Part shown: piece after piece, positions 6,235 to 13,886 of the stretch
How the letters are laid out: every line of letters starts with the position of its first letter
How positions within the stretch are numbered: the first letter of the stretch is position 1
DNA from: Candidatus Thorarchaeota archaeon
Lineage (GTDB): Archaea > Asgardarchaeota > Thorarchaeia > Thorarchaeales > Thorarchaeaceae
Direction of reading: 5' to 3'
DNA length: 28,623 nucleotides
NCBI GenBank assembly: GCA_011365025.1
Contig: RDOF01000033.1
Span: forward strand, 1-28,623
Notes under the pieces: model-generated
What the model saw: the letters and a program-made list of their open reading frames with translations, nothing else
Databases searched by the model: none
What the model was told of the DNA's origin: nothing
Made by a program: the position numbers and the translations under genes

Positions 6235-7011
6235 TTGAGCATCCCCCAAGCCTTTGCCATGCAATTCGAGAGCGTAGTACCACGGCTTTTCGGAGCAGAC
6301 TTCATGCTATTTGACTTGATATTCATGGCGATTTGGATCGTGCTGCTTGTTAGAGGGAAGCACTTCCGTCCTCTTGCCATTGGCCTTTTCGGATTCGTTG
6401 TATACTTCATAGCTGACTACGGATTTTGGTACACATTGGCAGGCACAAGGGTGTTCTATGAGCTTCCTAGCTTTCTAACTCCGCTGACATTCTTGCTCTA
6501 CTTCTCTGTCACATACGGTATCATTCAATTCTCTTACGTGGCGCTGATGTTCTCCGATAGGCAAGATCTCTATTTTGGAGACGATAGGGACAAGCTGCTG
6601 TGGTCCACAGTCTTGCTTGGCGGTTGGATTCTCTTTGGAGCAATCTCGCAACTGCTTCCATTAAATGACGCTCCAATTCATATAGCTCGCATTATGACGG
6701 AGCAAAGGATAGGACAAGTTGTTATGGTACTAGCGGAGTACTTGTTTCTGGTGATTCTGGCCTATCTTGGAAAATTCGAACTCACTTGGAAAAAGATACT
6801 CTATATTGCAGCGGTAGGCATTTTCGTGCACTTCTCAATGGAGTTTTCACTGCTTATTCTTGGAATTCGGAATGTTGATCTCTTCAATCTGGCCTTCAAC
6901 AGCCTTCTAGAGTTTAACACCGGTGCCCCCATTCTGTACCTACTGGTCGTTGGACTCAAGCAGTATTTCGGGAAGGAAACACCTGCTGGCGAACTTCAAT
7001 CAAAAGAATGA
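6235..7011 (+). CDS. Seven-helix membrane protein, function unknown
   Basis: A 258-residue protein with about seven membrane segments (near 22-40, 45-68, 80-106, 120-142, 158-178, 187-210 and 224-243). The loop around 107-118 is acidic (SDRQDLYFGDDRDK) and the C-terminal tail is polar. The longest frame starts at TTG 6235, but ATG 6259 gives a cleaner N-terminus (MQFESVVPRLFG). Neither has a good ribosome-binding site, so the start is uncertain by eight codons. It lies 67 bases after the larger membrane gene on the same strand and convergent with the flavin oxidoreductase, with a 31-base gap. No retinal-binding Lys or catalytic motif was identified, and no function is assigned. Confidence 0.75.
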   Translation: MSIPQAFAMQFESVVPRLFGADFMLFDLIFMAIWIVLLVRGKHFRPLAIGLFGFVVYFIADYGFWYTLAGTRVFYELPSFLTPLTFLLYFSVTYGIIQFSYVALMFSDRQDLYFGDDRDKLLWSTVLLGGWILFGAISQLLPLNDAPIHIARIMTEQRIGQVVMVLAEYLFLVILAYLGKFELTWKKILYIAAVGIFVHFSMEFSLLILGIRNVDLFNLAFNSLLEFNTGAPILYLLVVGLKQYFGKETPAGELQSKE

Positions 7012-7042
7012 ACTTTCGCAAAAGCCACCAACCTACAACATG

Positions 7043-8464
7043 CTAATGGTGATGATGTTCATGTCCACCACTTAAGGGAGCTAGTCTTCCGAAGGCCCGC
7101 TGGACAACTTCTGAGAGGGCTGGATGGATGTGTATCGCTCTCAATGCAGGCACATAAGACCTGTCCCGAGTATGCATGAGGGCTATGACTTCGTGAATGA
7201 GCATCGGCGCATACGGTCCGATAATGGTAGCACCCAGTATCTCTCTAGTCGTTGCGTCAGCAATTATCCTTGCGAACGCCTCAGGGTCTCCCATTGCGAA
7301 TCCTTTGGCCACGTCTGAATAGTTCGCCTGGCCAACTAGAAGCTGCCTTCCGGACTCCTTTGCCTTCTCAAGGGTCAATCCCACCGTGGCAATTGGTGGA
7401 TACGAGAATACAGCCCAAGGAACAGTGTCATAGTCCATTGATATGAAGTCCTCCTCCTTCCCCCCCTGTAGAGACCTGGTCCAGTTGTACCAAACGATCT
7501 GGCTCTCTTCATTTGCAATGTGACGGAACATGTACTTTCCAATGGCATCGCCAAAAGCCCAAATCCGTTTCTTGGAGGTTCTGAAGTATTCATCAACGAT
7601 TATGTATCCATTCTTGTCTGTCTTGACTCCCGTCTTCTCGGGTTTGAATAGGTCTGCATTTGACCTGCGCCCTACGGCAACAAGAATGGACTCCGCGCTG
7701 AACTCCAAATTCTCTCCTGTTTCCTGATTCTGTGCAATAACGGTCTTCATTCCGTTTTTCTCATTCACTTCGATTGCTTCGTGATTCGTTAGCACCTTCA
7801 TCCGCTTGGATAGCTCCTTCTCAAGGAGTTTAGAAACATCAGGGTCTTCATTCTTTACAAGATACTTGTTTCTGCCAATTATCGCAACGTCTGTTCCGAC
7901 AGCGCTAAAGAAGTGCCCAAACTCTGCCGCAATGTATCCACCCCCAAGAATTATCATTGCCTTTGGCTGCTCAGTGAGTTCAAGAGCTTCCTTACTTGTC
8001 ATGAAGTCAACCTTGTCTAGTCCCTTGATCTTTGGAATCAGGGGTCTTGTCCCTGCAGCAATGAAGATGTGTGTTCCCTTTATTCTCTCATCTCCCACCT
8101 TCAGGGTGTAATCATCGACAAACTCTCCCGTCGTGTGGTACCAATCGTAGCCCTCTGTACTATTGATTGCTTCGCCGATGCTTCTTGCGTCTGAACCCAC
8201 ATGCTCTCGCATCCTCTCCATGAGGGCAGGGAAATCAACCGACTCCACTCTGGCCTTAATATTCAGCTTCTCAGCCTGCTGTGTTTGCACAATCATGTCT
8301 GCAACGTAGGTCAGAATCTTGGTGGGAATGCAACCTCTATTCAGGCAGGTTCCGCCCATGGGACCATTCTCAACAATAGCAACACGCATTCCACTCTCAA
8401 ATGCAGGTGAGGCTAAATTTAGTCCCGCCCCTGAGCCAATAACTATCAAATCATACTCCTTCAT
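7043..8464 (-). CDS. FAD-dependent pyridine nucleotide-disulfide oxidoreductase (dihydrolipoamide dehydrogenase / mycothione reductase-like)
   Basis: A 473-residue protein of class I disulfide reductase length. It has an N-terminal FAD site GSGAGLNLA (10-18), redox pair C40-L-N-R-G-C45 in GGTCLNRGCIPTK, NAD(P) site GGGYIAAE (174-181), second FAD motif AFGDA (303-307) and C-terminal base H447-P-A-L-S-E452. It should use NAD(P)H and FAD to reduce, or reoxidise, a disulfide or dithiol substrate. The first motif, GSGAGLN rather than GGGPGGY, recalls mycothione reductase-type enzymes more than true lipoamide dehydrogenases. No 2-oxoacid dehydrogenase genes are nearby, so the substrate is open. The native C-terminus is GGHEHHHH (466-473), a likely metal-binding tail. 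A TATA-like GTTAATATC 29-37 bases upstream implies a very short leader. Confidence 0.92.
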   Translation of the reverse strand: MKEYDLIVIGSGAGLNLASPAFESGMRVAIVENGPMGGTCLNRGCIPTKILTYVADMIVQTQQAEKLNIKARVESVDFPALMERMREHVGSDARSIGEAINSTEGYDWYHTTGEFVDDYTLKVGDERIKGTHIFIAAGTRPLIPKIKGLDKVDFMTSKEALELTEQPKAMIILGGGYIAAEFGHFFSAVGTDVAIIGRNKYLVKNEDPDVSKLLEKELSKRMKVLTNHEAIEVNEKNGMKTVIAQNQETGENLEFSAESILVAVGRRSNADLFKPEKTGVKTDKNGYIIVDEYFRTSKKRIWAFGDAIGKYMFRHIANEESQIVWYNWTRSLQGGKEEDFISMDYDTVPWAVFSYPPIATVGLTLEKAKESGRQLLVGQANYSDVAKGFAMGDPEAFARIIADATTREILGATIIGPYAPMLIHEVIALMHTRDRSYVPALRAIHIHPALSEVVQRAFGRLAPLSGGHEHHHH

Positions 8465-8492
8465 GACAGAGTCCCCATAAGCTTGTTAGAGA

Positions 8493-8501
8493 GATATTAA
8501 C
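8493..8501 (-). promoter_or_regulatory. TATA-like element of the flavin oxidoreductase gene
   Basis: GTTAATATC read on the minus strand, 29-37 bases before the ATG at 8464. The spacing predicts a nearly leaderless transcript. Confidence 0.45.
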
Positions 8502-8508
8502 AATAGTG

Positions 8509-8518
8509 CATTATAAGG
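8509..8518 (+). promoter_or_regulatory. TATA-like element upstream of the binding-protein remnant
   Basis: CATTATAAGG on the plus strand, back to back with the minus-strand promoter. A second candidate (ATAAATAC, 8551-8558) is closer to the remnant's start at 8629. The promoter may outlive the gene. Confidence 0.35.
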
Positions 8519-8628
8519 CTATTCATGGGGGTGGTTCAGTGGATATGCTGATAAATACACAATGGTTGCTTTATTCCGTTCCCTATGATGCAAGGATGAA
8601 AGATATCATTATTTGGAGGATTCAGTGG

Positions 8629-8880
8629 ATGAGGAGCAGAAGATATGCCGCCGTGGTATGCCTAGCTGGCTTCATATTTTCCGTAGCAGCATCACCAGCC
8701 TTGGTTTCCGCCAATTTGACGGCAGCCTATGCATACATCCCGTATAGGGTAGTTCTGGAGACGAATTCTGAATCATACTGGAATCTGCAACGACTGGCCT
8801 ACAATGCAATTCTCCCGGCACAATCTTCGTTACTGAATTCCACCGGCGAAGTCGAGATATGGTCTATATACATTGTATAG
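8629..8880 (+). pseudogene. Remnant of a peptide-binding (SBP family 5-like) surface protein
   Basis: The reading frame gives 83 residues: a good signal peptide (MRSRRYAAVVCLAGFIFSV, then AASPALVSA), then about 45 residues. Of these, YRVVLETNSESYWNLQRLA and NAILP match YSLVVEMDTVSFWHLKTVA and NTILP in the full-length protein at 11429. About 11 of 27 aligned positions are identical. In the full protein this segment lies about 480 residues from the N-terminus, so signal peptide and segment have been joined by a large internal deletion, and everything after it is lost. A GGAGG site nine bases before the ATG at 8629 means it could still be translated. The frame is open upstream to 8506, but without such a site. 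Confidence 0.6.
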
Positions 8881-8910
8881 GTTATTGCTAATTGAATGGA
8901 AATGAAGCTA

Positions 8911-8917
8911 TTTTTTT
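8911..8917 (+). terminator. T7 run after the binding-protein remnant
   Basis: Seven T residues 31 bases after the stop at 8880, followed by G5. This is a plausible archaeal U-tract terminator that separates the remnant from the methyltransferase gene. Confidence 0.35.
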
Positions 8918-8983
8918 GGGGGACAAATGAAATGGTTTCAAGAGCATTGGAGTACACAAGAATACAGAGTCTGAGGTGGAAAG

Positions 8984-10957
8984 ATGTCTGATTACGAAGT
9001 TCCGATAGCTGTTGCCAATGGGCCTTCGATGATTCAATGGACGGGGAAGGAACCTCTACGTTACGTGAAGGGCCTTCTTCCTCGGTTGGTGGAGGTTTTT
9101 GACCCGCGCAGAGTAGTCCAATCAACAGGTTCTCCTACCTACGAGGCACTAGAATCAGACTGGCACAACCTTCTGTTTCATGGCGACAACAAGGATGTAC
9201 TGGCAACCCTCTTGCAGGCTGGATTTGGAGGAAGAATCAGTCTGATATACCTAGACCCACCGTTTAAGAGTGGTGCTGACTATGTCAGAGAAATCCGGCT
9301 AAGAGGAATGAGGGGTCTTGGGCATCACGACGGTGATCAGGCTTTGCGGCTACAGCAAACAATGTACTTCGACAATTGGAACAAGGACCACTACTTGCAG
9401 TTCATGTATGAAAGACTGATTCTCCTCAAAGAGCTCCTGAACGAGAGCGGCTGCATCTTTGTGCATGTAGACTACCATGTGGGACACTATCTCAAACTGA
9501 TAATGGATGAGGTGTTTGGTGAAGAGAACTTCAGAAATGAAATCATTGTCAAGAGAGTATTCAAAAATCTACAGCATCAATTTGACAGGATACGGTCATT
9601 ACCGCAAGGACATGATGTGATCTTTTTCTATACAAAGAACCCTACTACGAGGTTCAAGCCTATCTTGGTGAAGAAGAAACGCATCAAACATCCTGAGGGC
9701 AATTGGAAGGACTTCTGGAGTGGAGCCGATAGGCCCACAATGCGATACAATCTCTTAGGAATCAAGCCTACTGCCGGCCAATGGAAATGGAGTGAAGCTC
9801 GTGCAAGGATGGCAGTGCGGAACTATGAAACGTATCTGGGGGAACATCAGCCCAAAGGAAAGAGCCTCTATGAACACTGGATGGAAGACGATAGCAAACT
9901 CGAGTTCATCAGGAAGTCCCCTACAGGAAAGATTGAGCACTGGATTCCTCCCAGTGAGCACAAATTTCTTGACACCGTTTGGGGAGATATTCCTGCGTAC
10001 TCCTTCAAGCACGGTTTCCGGACAGAGAAGAATGAGCAGCTACTTGAACGAATAATGGCTGCTTGCTCCGAGCCCGGCGATATGATTTTGGACTGCTTCG
10101 TAGGTTCTGGTACCACTGCTGTCGTTGCACAAAAGCTAGGGCGAAGGTGGATTGCGTGTGACCTGAGTAGGGGCGCAATTCAAATCACTAGTAAGAGATT
10201 GCAGAGAATAATTCACAGTCAGATTGATCAGAAGAAAGAGCGGGTTGTTGCATTCTCAGTCTACAAGGTCAATGACTATGACCTAAGCCTTCCTCGAACA
10301 GAGGCTATTGAACTCGCCGTGGGTCATATTGGAATCAAAAGAACGAAAACAGACCCGTTCTTCTTTGGCCGCTTGGGTTCTAGCTTGGTGAAGATCGTTG
10401 ATTTCAACCATCCCCTAGGCATACTAGATTTGCAGCTAGTAGAGAATGAACTAAAGAGAAGGGCAATTGCTGACAGGAATGTGACAATATTATGTCTGGG
10501 AAAGGAATTGGCGGTAGATTCGTGGATAGAAAAATGGAACAAAGCATCCTCGAAGTGCAAAATCCGAGTTATTGACTTGAGGACAGACAGGGCATACAGG
10601 CACCTTCTGGCACATGCGCCGCTAGAATCCAATGTGAGGATTGAGCGCAGCGATGAAAGAACTGCCAGGATTGTTATAGACAACTTCGCATCCCCTAGGA
10701 TACTCAAGCGACTTGACGTTGACTATGGGAATATCAAGGCACGAATTCCGGATTTCAGAAGCATGATTGACGCCGTCTTAATCGATAACAACTATGATGG
10801 GAAGACCTTCCGCATTATATCATCTGATGTTCCTAGAAGCAGACACCAACTCATCAAGGCCCAATATGAGATTGAAATTCCCGAATCCAAGACACAAATT
10901 GCCATTAAGATTATCGACATACTTGGAGGAGAGGGCGTAATCAGCAAGGAAGTCTAG
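8984..10957 (+). CDS. Site-specific DNA methyltransferase, beta class (N6-adenine or N4-cytosine; type III Mod-like)
   Basis: A 657-residue protein. HGDNKDVL (66-73) precedes the catalytic motif IV DPPF (91-94, in IYLDPPFKSGADY). Motif X-like RTEKNEQLLERI (346-357) and the SAM-binding motif I DCFVGSGTT (370-378) come later. The order IV before I marks the beta class. DPPF fits adenine-N6 or cytosine-N4 methylation. Residues 95-345 probably contain target recognition, and the 250-residue C-terminal region includes DNNYDGKTF. The start at 8984 follows GAGGTGG at proper spacing. No restriction endonuclease, helicase or specificity gene lies beside it, so it is either a solitary methyltransferase or the survivor of a restriction-modification system. 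It sits between a broken and an intact binding-protein gene, which suggests an accessory insertion. Confidence 0.88.
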   Translation: MSDYEVPIAVANGPSMIQWTGKEPLRYVKGLLPRLVEVFDPRRVVQSTGSPTYEALESDWHNLLFHGDNKDVLATLLQAGFGGRISLIYLDPPFKSGADYVREIRLRGMRGLGHHDGDQALRLQQTMYFDNWNKDHYLQFMYERLILLKELLNESGCIFVHVDYHVGHYLKLIMDEVFGEENFRNEIIVKRVFKNLQHQFDRIRSLPQGHDVIFFYTKNPTTRFKPILVKKKRIKHPEGNWKDFWSGADRPTMRYNLLGIKPTAGQWKWSEARARMAVRNYETYLGEHQPKGKSLYEHWMEDDSKLEFIRKSPTGKIEHWIPPSEHKFLDTVWGDIPAYSFKHGFRTEKNEQLLERIMAACSEPGDMILDCFVGSGTTAVVAQKLGRRWIACDLSRGAIQITSKRLQRIIHSQIDQKKERVVAFSVYKVNDYDLSLPRTEAIELAVGHIGIKRTKTDPFFFGRLGSSLVKIVDFNHPLGILDLQLVENELKRRAIADRNVTILCLGKELAVDSWIEKWNKASSKCKIRVIDLRTDRAYRHLLAHAPLESNVRIERSDERTARIVIDNFASPRILKRLDVDYGNIKARIPDFRSMIDAVLIDNNYDGKTFRIISSDVPRSRHQLIKAQYEIEIPESKTQIAIKIIDILGGEGVISKEV

Positions 10958-11045
10958 TACAACTGCTTTTCCACCAGCCTGCATTCAGGCCAGGTTCCGA
11001 GCATTTGGCGTATGATGCTTCCAATTAGGTGTAAAGCACAACACA

Positions 11046-11267
11046 ATGAATGCTAAATCAAAGTCTGGAAACGTTGCTACGGGTATGGATACAATCAAAG
11101 TTCTGCCGCTAGAACCCTATGTTGAAGCAGGACCACCTCCAGTTGCTTTGATGACAACCGGCGCAATTGTGACAGGTACGGCAGTCGTAATCATCGGTTC
11201 TGTACTGATGCTGTGCTCCCCATCTCGAAAACATGCATTAGAGATTCCTGACAGAGAAGTATGCTAA
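11046..11267 (+). CDS. Possible small single-helix membrane protein (weak)
   Basis: A 73-residue frame with one convincing hydrophobic stretch (about 33-56, ALMTTGAIVTGTAVVIIGSV), preceded by PPP and followed by SPSRK. A Pro patch, helix and basic end echoes the C-terminal anchors of the surface proteins here, so it could be a decayed anchor fragment. No ribosome-binding site precedes the ATG. It may equally be chance. Confidence 0.3.
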   Translation: MNAKSKSGNVATGMDTIKVLPLEPYVEAGPPPVALMTTGAIVTGTAVVIIGSVLMLCSPSRKHALEIPDREVC

Positions 11268-11327
11268 CCCCACAATGCCAAATACTGTCGTCATGTCGAT
11301 TTGCAGTACTGCATGAAATCGCAATTC

Positions 11328-11336
11328 TAATATACA
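11328..11336 (+). promoter_or_regulatory. TATA box of the permuted binding-protein gene
   Basis: TAATATACA, about 95 bases upstream of the ATG at 11429. Transcription would start near 11360. Confidence 0.4.
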
Positions 11337-11428
11337 CAGCCGTAGCATTATCCTCTGATTTCAGGTGCATTCCAATTGCATCAATCCAGTGAATGAAATC
11401 TGACCCAGAAATCGGAGGGATATTGGGC

Positions 11429-13816
11429 ATGCGTCAATTGGCTAAAAGCAGTATAATGTTTCTTCTATTTGCAATGTCAGTGATGTTACTACCAGTAGTT
11501 GGCACAGCTGCATCTTTTGCAAACTTCAACACAGGTCCCTATGTGGACAAGGTTGTTTACTTGGAGATACACTCCGAGAATCAGCGTGTGGCTGCACTGC
11601 TGAACAATGAAATAGATATGATTGGACAGAGTATTCTGCCGGAATCTTTGCCAGCTTTAGAGGCTGATTCGAATATAGAGGTTGTGCGGACACCAAGAAA
11701 TGGCTATGGGCATCTTACAATCAACTGCGCGAAGTATCCGTATAATATCACGGCTTTTCGTAGAGCCTTGGCCTTTGCCCTAGATAAGGAGCAGATTGCA
11801 TCGGAGGTATGGGAAGGAGAGGCAATCCCTCAAGACTGTGTTATACCCGCAATCAATCCGTGGAGCTATGAGAGTCATTTGACCGATACCTATTATGCCG
11901 CCCAACCCAGCATTGGCAATCAATTGCTTGATGACGCTGGCTTTCTTGATGTTGACGCTGATGGGTTCAGAGAGGCACCTGACGGTTCTGGTTTTGTGGT
12001 TCTTGTTGAACTGCCTGCGACATCACAAGTCCTTCTTGATTGCGGGTACGCCGTAGGAGATGCTCTAAGTTCGCTGAGTATTGCCGCCGATATTAGGCCA
12101 TCTGACTTCAATGAGTACCTGGCCAGAGTCAACTTCCATGGCGACTTCGACATTGCACTCTACGGTTTCAGCTTCACCGGGTTTGAACCCAATTTCCTTG
12201 AAACTCAATATGGTTCCGATTATTACATGGTGGACTATTGCAATACTGTGAACTTCCAGAACTCAACATTCGACGGTTGGATTCCCCAGCTTCTCTACGG
12301 CATCACATACGAGGATGTCCTTGAGGCCGTGAATGAGATGCAGAGAATCCTCTGGTATGAGCAGCCGAGAATCATGTTATATAACAATTACAATATTGGG
12401 GCATACAGGACCGACGTGTTTGAAGGTCATGTGGAATCAGCCATTGACGGTATTGCAGGACCGTGGACAAACCTCAAAGTTCACAGGAATACTGGGAGTC
12501 CCTATGGCGGCACGTTTAGGGTAAGCCTTGGTGGAACTCCAGAAAGCTACAATCACATGGTCGCAAGTAGTGCCTATTCGGCACAGGTACTCAATAACAT
12601 GGAAAACAGTCTTATGAAACCAGGTCCCGATGGCACACTTGTCCCTTGGCTCGCTGAGTCTTATCTCATAGAAACTCATGAGGATAACTCCAATGTACCA
12701 GAGGGCCATATGAGGTTCTATTTTGATCTCGTGACCAATGCAACTTGGAGCGACGACACTCCCGTAACTGCTGAGGATGTTGCGTTTACCTTGAACTACT
12801 ACAAAGATGGCATTATCTATGGCAATCCGACCAACCTGCACCTTGATGAGATGACACTTGCTTTTGCACCGACGACGTATAGCTTGGTCGTTGAAATGGA
12901 CACGGTCTCCTTCTGGCATTTGAAGACCGTTGCCCACAATACGATACTTCCAAAACACATCTTTGAATCAGTCGGAGTGGAGAACTGGTATGCTTGGGAT
13001 CCCGTATACGGTTCTGACCCCTACGTAACTTCAGGACCGTTCTATCCTGGGGAAGTCATTGCCAGCGAGTTTCATGAGCTGCTGTGTAATCCTGACTTCT
13101 TCTTCTGTACGAGGGGCGGCTTTGTAGCGGATGAAGTTGAATATGCCGAAGGAAGCATAGGCAATACGATCGAGTGGGATGTAACGAGCACAACACCTCT
13201 TTACTACGAGGTGTACAGGGATGGTAGTCTTATTGGTACTGAACCTTGGGATGGCTCTCCAATCGAGTACAATGTGGATGGGTTATCCTTAGGTGACTAT
13301 AACTACACAATTCGCGCATACTATGGTTCTGGCGTATACTATTCCTATACAGCATGGGTCACCGTTTATGATGGTACGCCTCCCACAATATATGAGAGCT
13401 CTGACTTGACGCTCTACGAGGGAAGGCCTTCAAGTGTTGTGAACTGGAACCCATATGATTTGCATCCAGCTTCATACATAATTCTGATAAACGGAAGCAT
13501 TGAGCAGTCTGGCCTGTGGAACTCGAGCGTTGAGTCAATCTCGTTCTCAATGAGTGCATTTGAGGTTGGAGTATATAACCTGACTCTAATCGTGATTGAT
13601 ATTGGCTCGAACTCGGCATACGATTCGCTGCTGGTTACAATTGTTCCCTATGTGCCAGGAACCACAACCACTCCCACAACTTCAACCACCACCACCACCA
13701 CCACAACTACTACCGATGTCAACAATGCCGATTTGCTATTGTTGGCTATAGCTGGAACCGGAGCGGCGGTTGTTGTGCTTCTGGCGGGCTTAGCTTTGAT
13801 TAGAAGGCGGCCATGA
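11429..13816 (+). CDS. Membrane-anchored peptide-binding-like (SBP family 5) protein with permuted halves
   Basis: A 795-residue protein. The ATG at 11429 follows GGAGGG nine bases upstream and opens directly on a signal peptide (1-28). An ATG 12 codons earlier would spoil it. Residues 38-350 resemble the C-terminal half of an oligopeptide-binding protein (VDKVVYLEI, RVAALLNNEIDM, FRRALAFALDKEQIA, QLLDDAGF). Residues 358-560 resemble the N-terminal half (GGTFRVSLGG, ATWSDDTPVTAEDVAFTL, TSGPFYPGE). The order is thus reversed relative to the normal protein at 21323. Two Ig-like modules (about 568-650 and 653-740), a Thr stalk (745-762), a membrane helix (766-789) and RRRP follow. It likely binds peptides or similar ligands outside the cell; no transporter genes are adjacent. 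Whether it folds as one permuted domain or through duplication and partial loss is inference. Confidence 0.85.
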   Translation: MRQLAKSSIMFLLFAMSVMLLPVVGTAASFANFNTGPYVDKVVYLEIHSENQRVAALLNNEIDMIGQSILPESLPALEADSNIEVVRTPRNGYGHLTINCAKYPYNITAFRRALAFALDKEQIASEVWEGEAIPQDCVIPAINPWSYESHLTDTYYAAQPSIGNQLLDDAGFLDVDADGFREAPDGSGFVVLVELPATSQVLLDCGYAVGDALSSLSIAADIRPSDFNEYLARVNFHGDFDIALYGFSFTGFEPNFLETQYGSDYYMVDYCNTVNFQNSTFDGWIPQLLYGITYEDVLEAVNEMQRILWYEQPRIMLYNNYNIGAYRTDVFEGHVESAIDGIAGPWTNLKVHRNTGSPYGGTFRVSLGGTPESYNHMVASSAYSAQVLNNMENSLMKPGPDGTLVPWLAESYLIETHEDNSNVPEGHMRFYFDLVTNATWSDDTPVTAEDVAFTLNYYKDGIIYGNPTNLHLDEMTLAFAPTTYSLVVEMDTVSFWHLKTVAHNTILPKHIFESVGVENWYAWDPVYGSDPYVTSGPFYPGEVIASEFHELLCNPDFFFCTRGGFVADEVEYAEGSIGNTIEWDVTSTTPLYYEVYRDGSLIGTEPWDGSPIEYNVDGLSLGDYNYTIRAYYGSGVYYSYTAWVTVYDGTPPTIYESSDLTLYEGRPSSVVNWNPYDLHPASYIILINGSIEQSGLWNSSVESISFSMSAFEVGVYNLTLIVIDIGSNSAYDSLLVTIVPYVPGTTTTPTTSTTTTTTTTTTDVNNADLLLLAIAGTGAAVVVLLAGLALIRRRP
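13130..13648 (+). repeat. Two Ig-like surface modules in the permuted binding protein
   Basis: Copy 1 (about 13130-13366) opens with EYAEGSIGNTIEW and ends near NYTIRAYY and AWVTVYD. Copy 2 (about 13376-13648) opens with LTLYEGRPSSVVNW, contains QSGLWNSSVESI and ends with YNLTLIVID. Copy 2 closely follows the pattern of the module at 28-294 (KSGFWNSSLEGI). Confidence 0.6.
13661..13714 (+). repeat. Thr-codon tract encoding a surface stalk
   Basis: Mostly ACC/ACA/ACT codons, about 16 Thr in 18 residues, between the last Ig-like module and the C-terminal helix. Confidence 0.8.
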
Positions 13817-13854
13817 CTGGGAATTCCTAGTGCGCCAAGCTTAAGTACGAAACG

Positions 13855-13871
13855 GGAGTCGGTATGACTCC
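13855..13871 (+). promoter_or_regulatory. Inverted repeat in the thrS leader, just before the ribosome-binding site
   Basis: GGAGTC (13855-13860), GGTAT loop, GACTCC (13866-13871): a perfect 6-bp stem, extendable by one G-U pair. It ends two bases before AAGAGG, the likely ribosome-binding site of thrS. A TATA-like CTTAAGTAC lies near 13838. The position suits an RNA hairpin that could mask initiation, or a symmetric operator. Confidence 0.4.
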
Positions 13872-13886
13872 TAAGAGGTTCTTTCA

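Larger units (their letters stand above)
10958..11428. other. 470-base region between methyltransferase and binding-protein genes
   Basis: It contains a small hairpin after the methyltransferase stop (GCCTG 10977-10981 / CAGGC 10986-10990), one weakly supported small frame (11046-11267), and a TATA-like element with a leader for the gene at 11429. I see no RNA gene, transposase remnant or direct-repeat target site. The length is unusual for this otherwise compact window. Confidence 0.4.

Noticed and set aside
10958..11428. Search for a tRNA, integrase site or insertion-sequence ends around the methyltransferase
   Set aside because: No tRNA-like cloverleaf, terminal inverted repeats or target duplication could be recognised by eye, so an insertion mechanism is not claimed.
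12437..12958. 173-residue minus-strand frame inside the permuted binding protein
   Set aside because: It is fully antisense to a clear secreted protein and has no recognisable motif.
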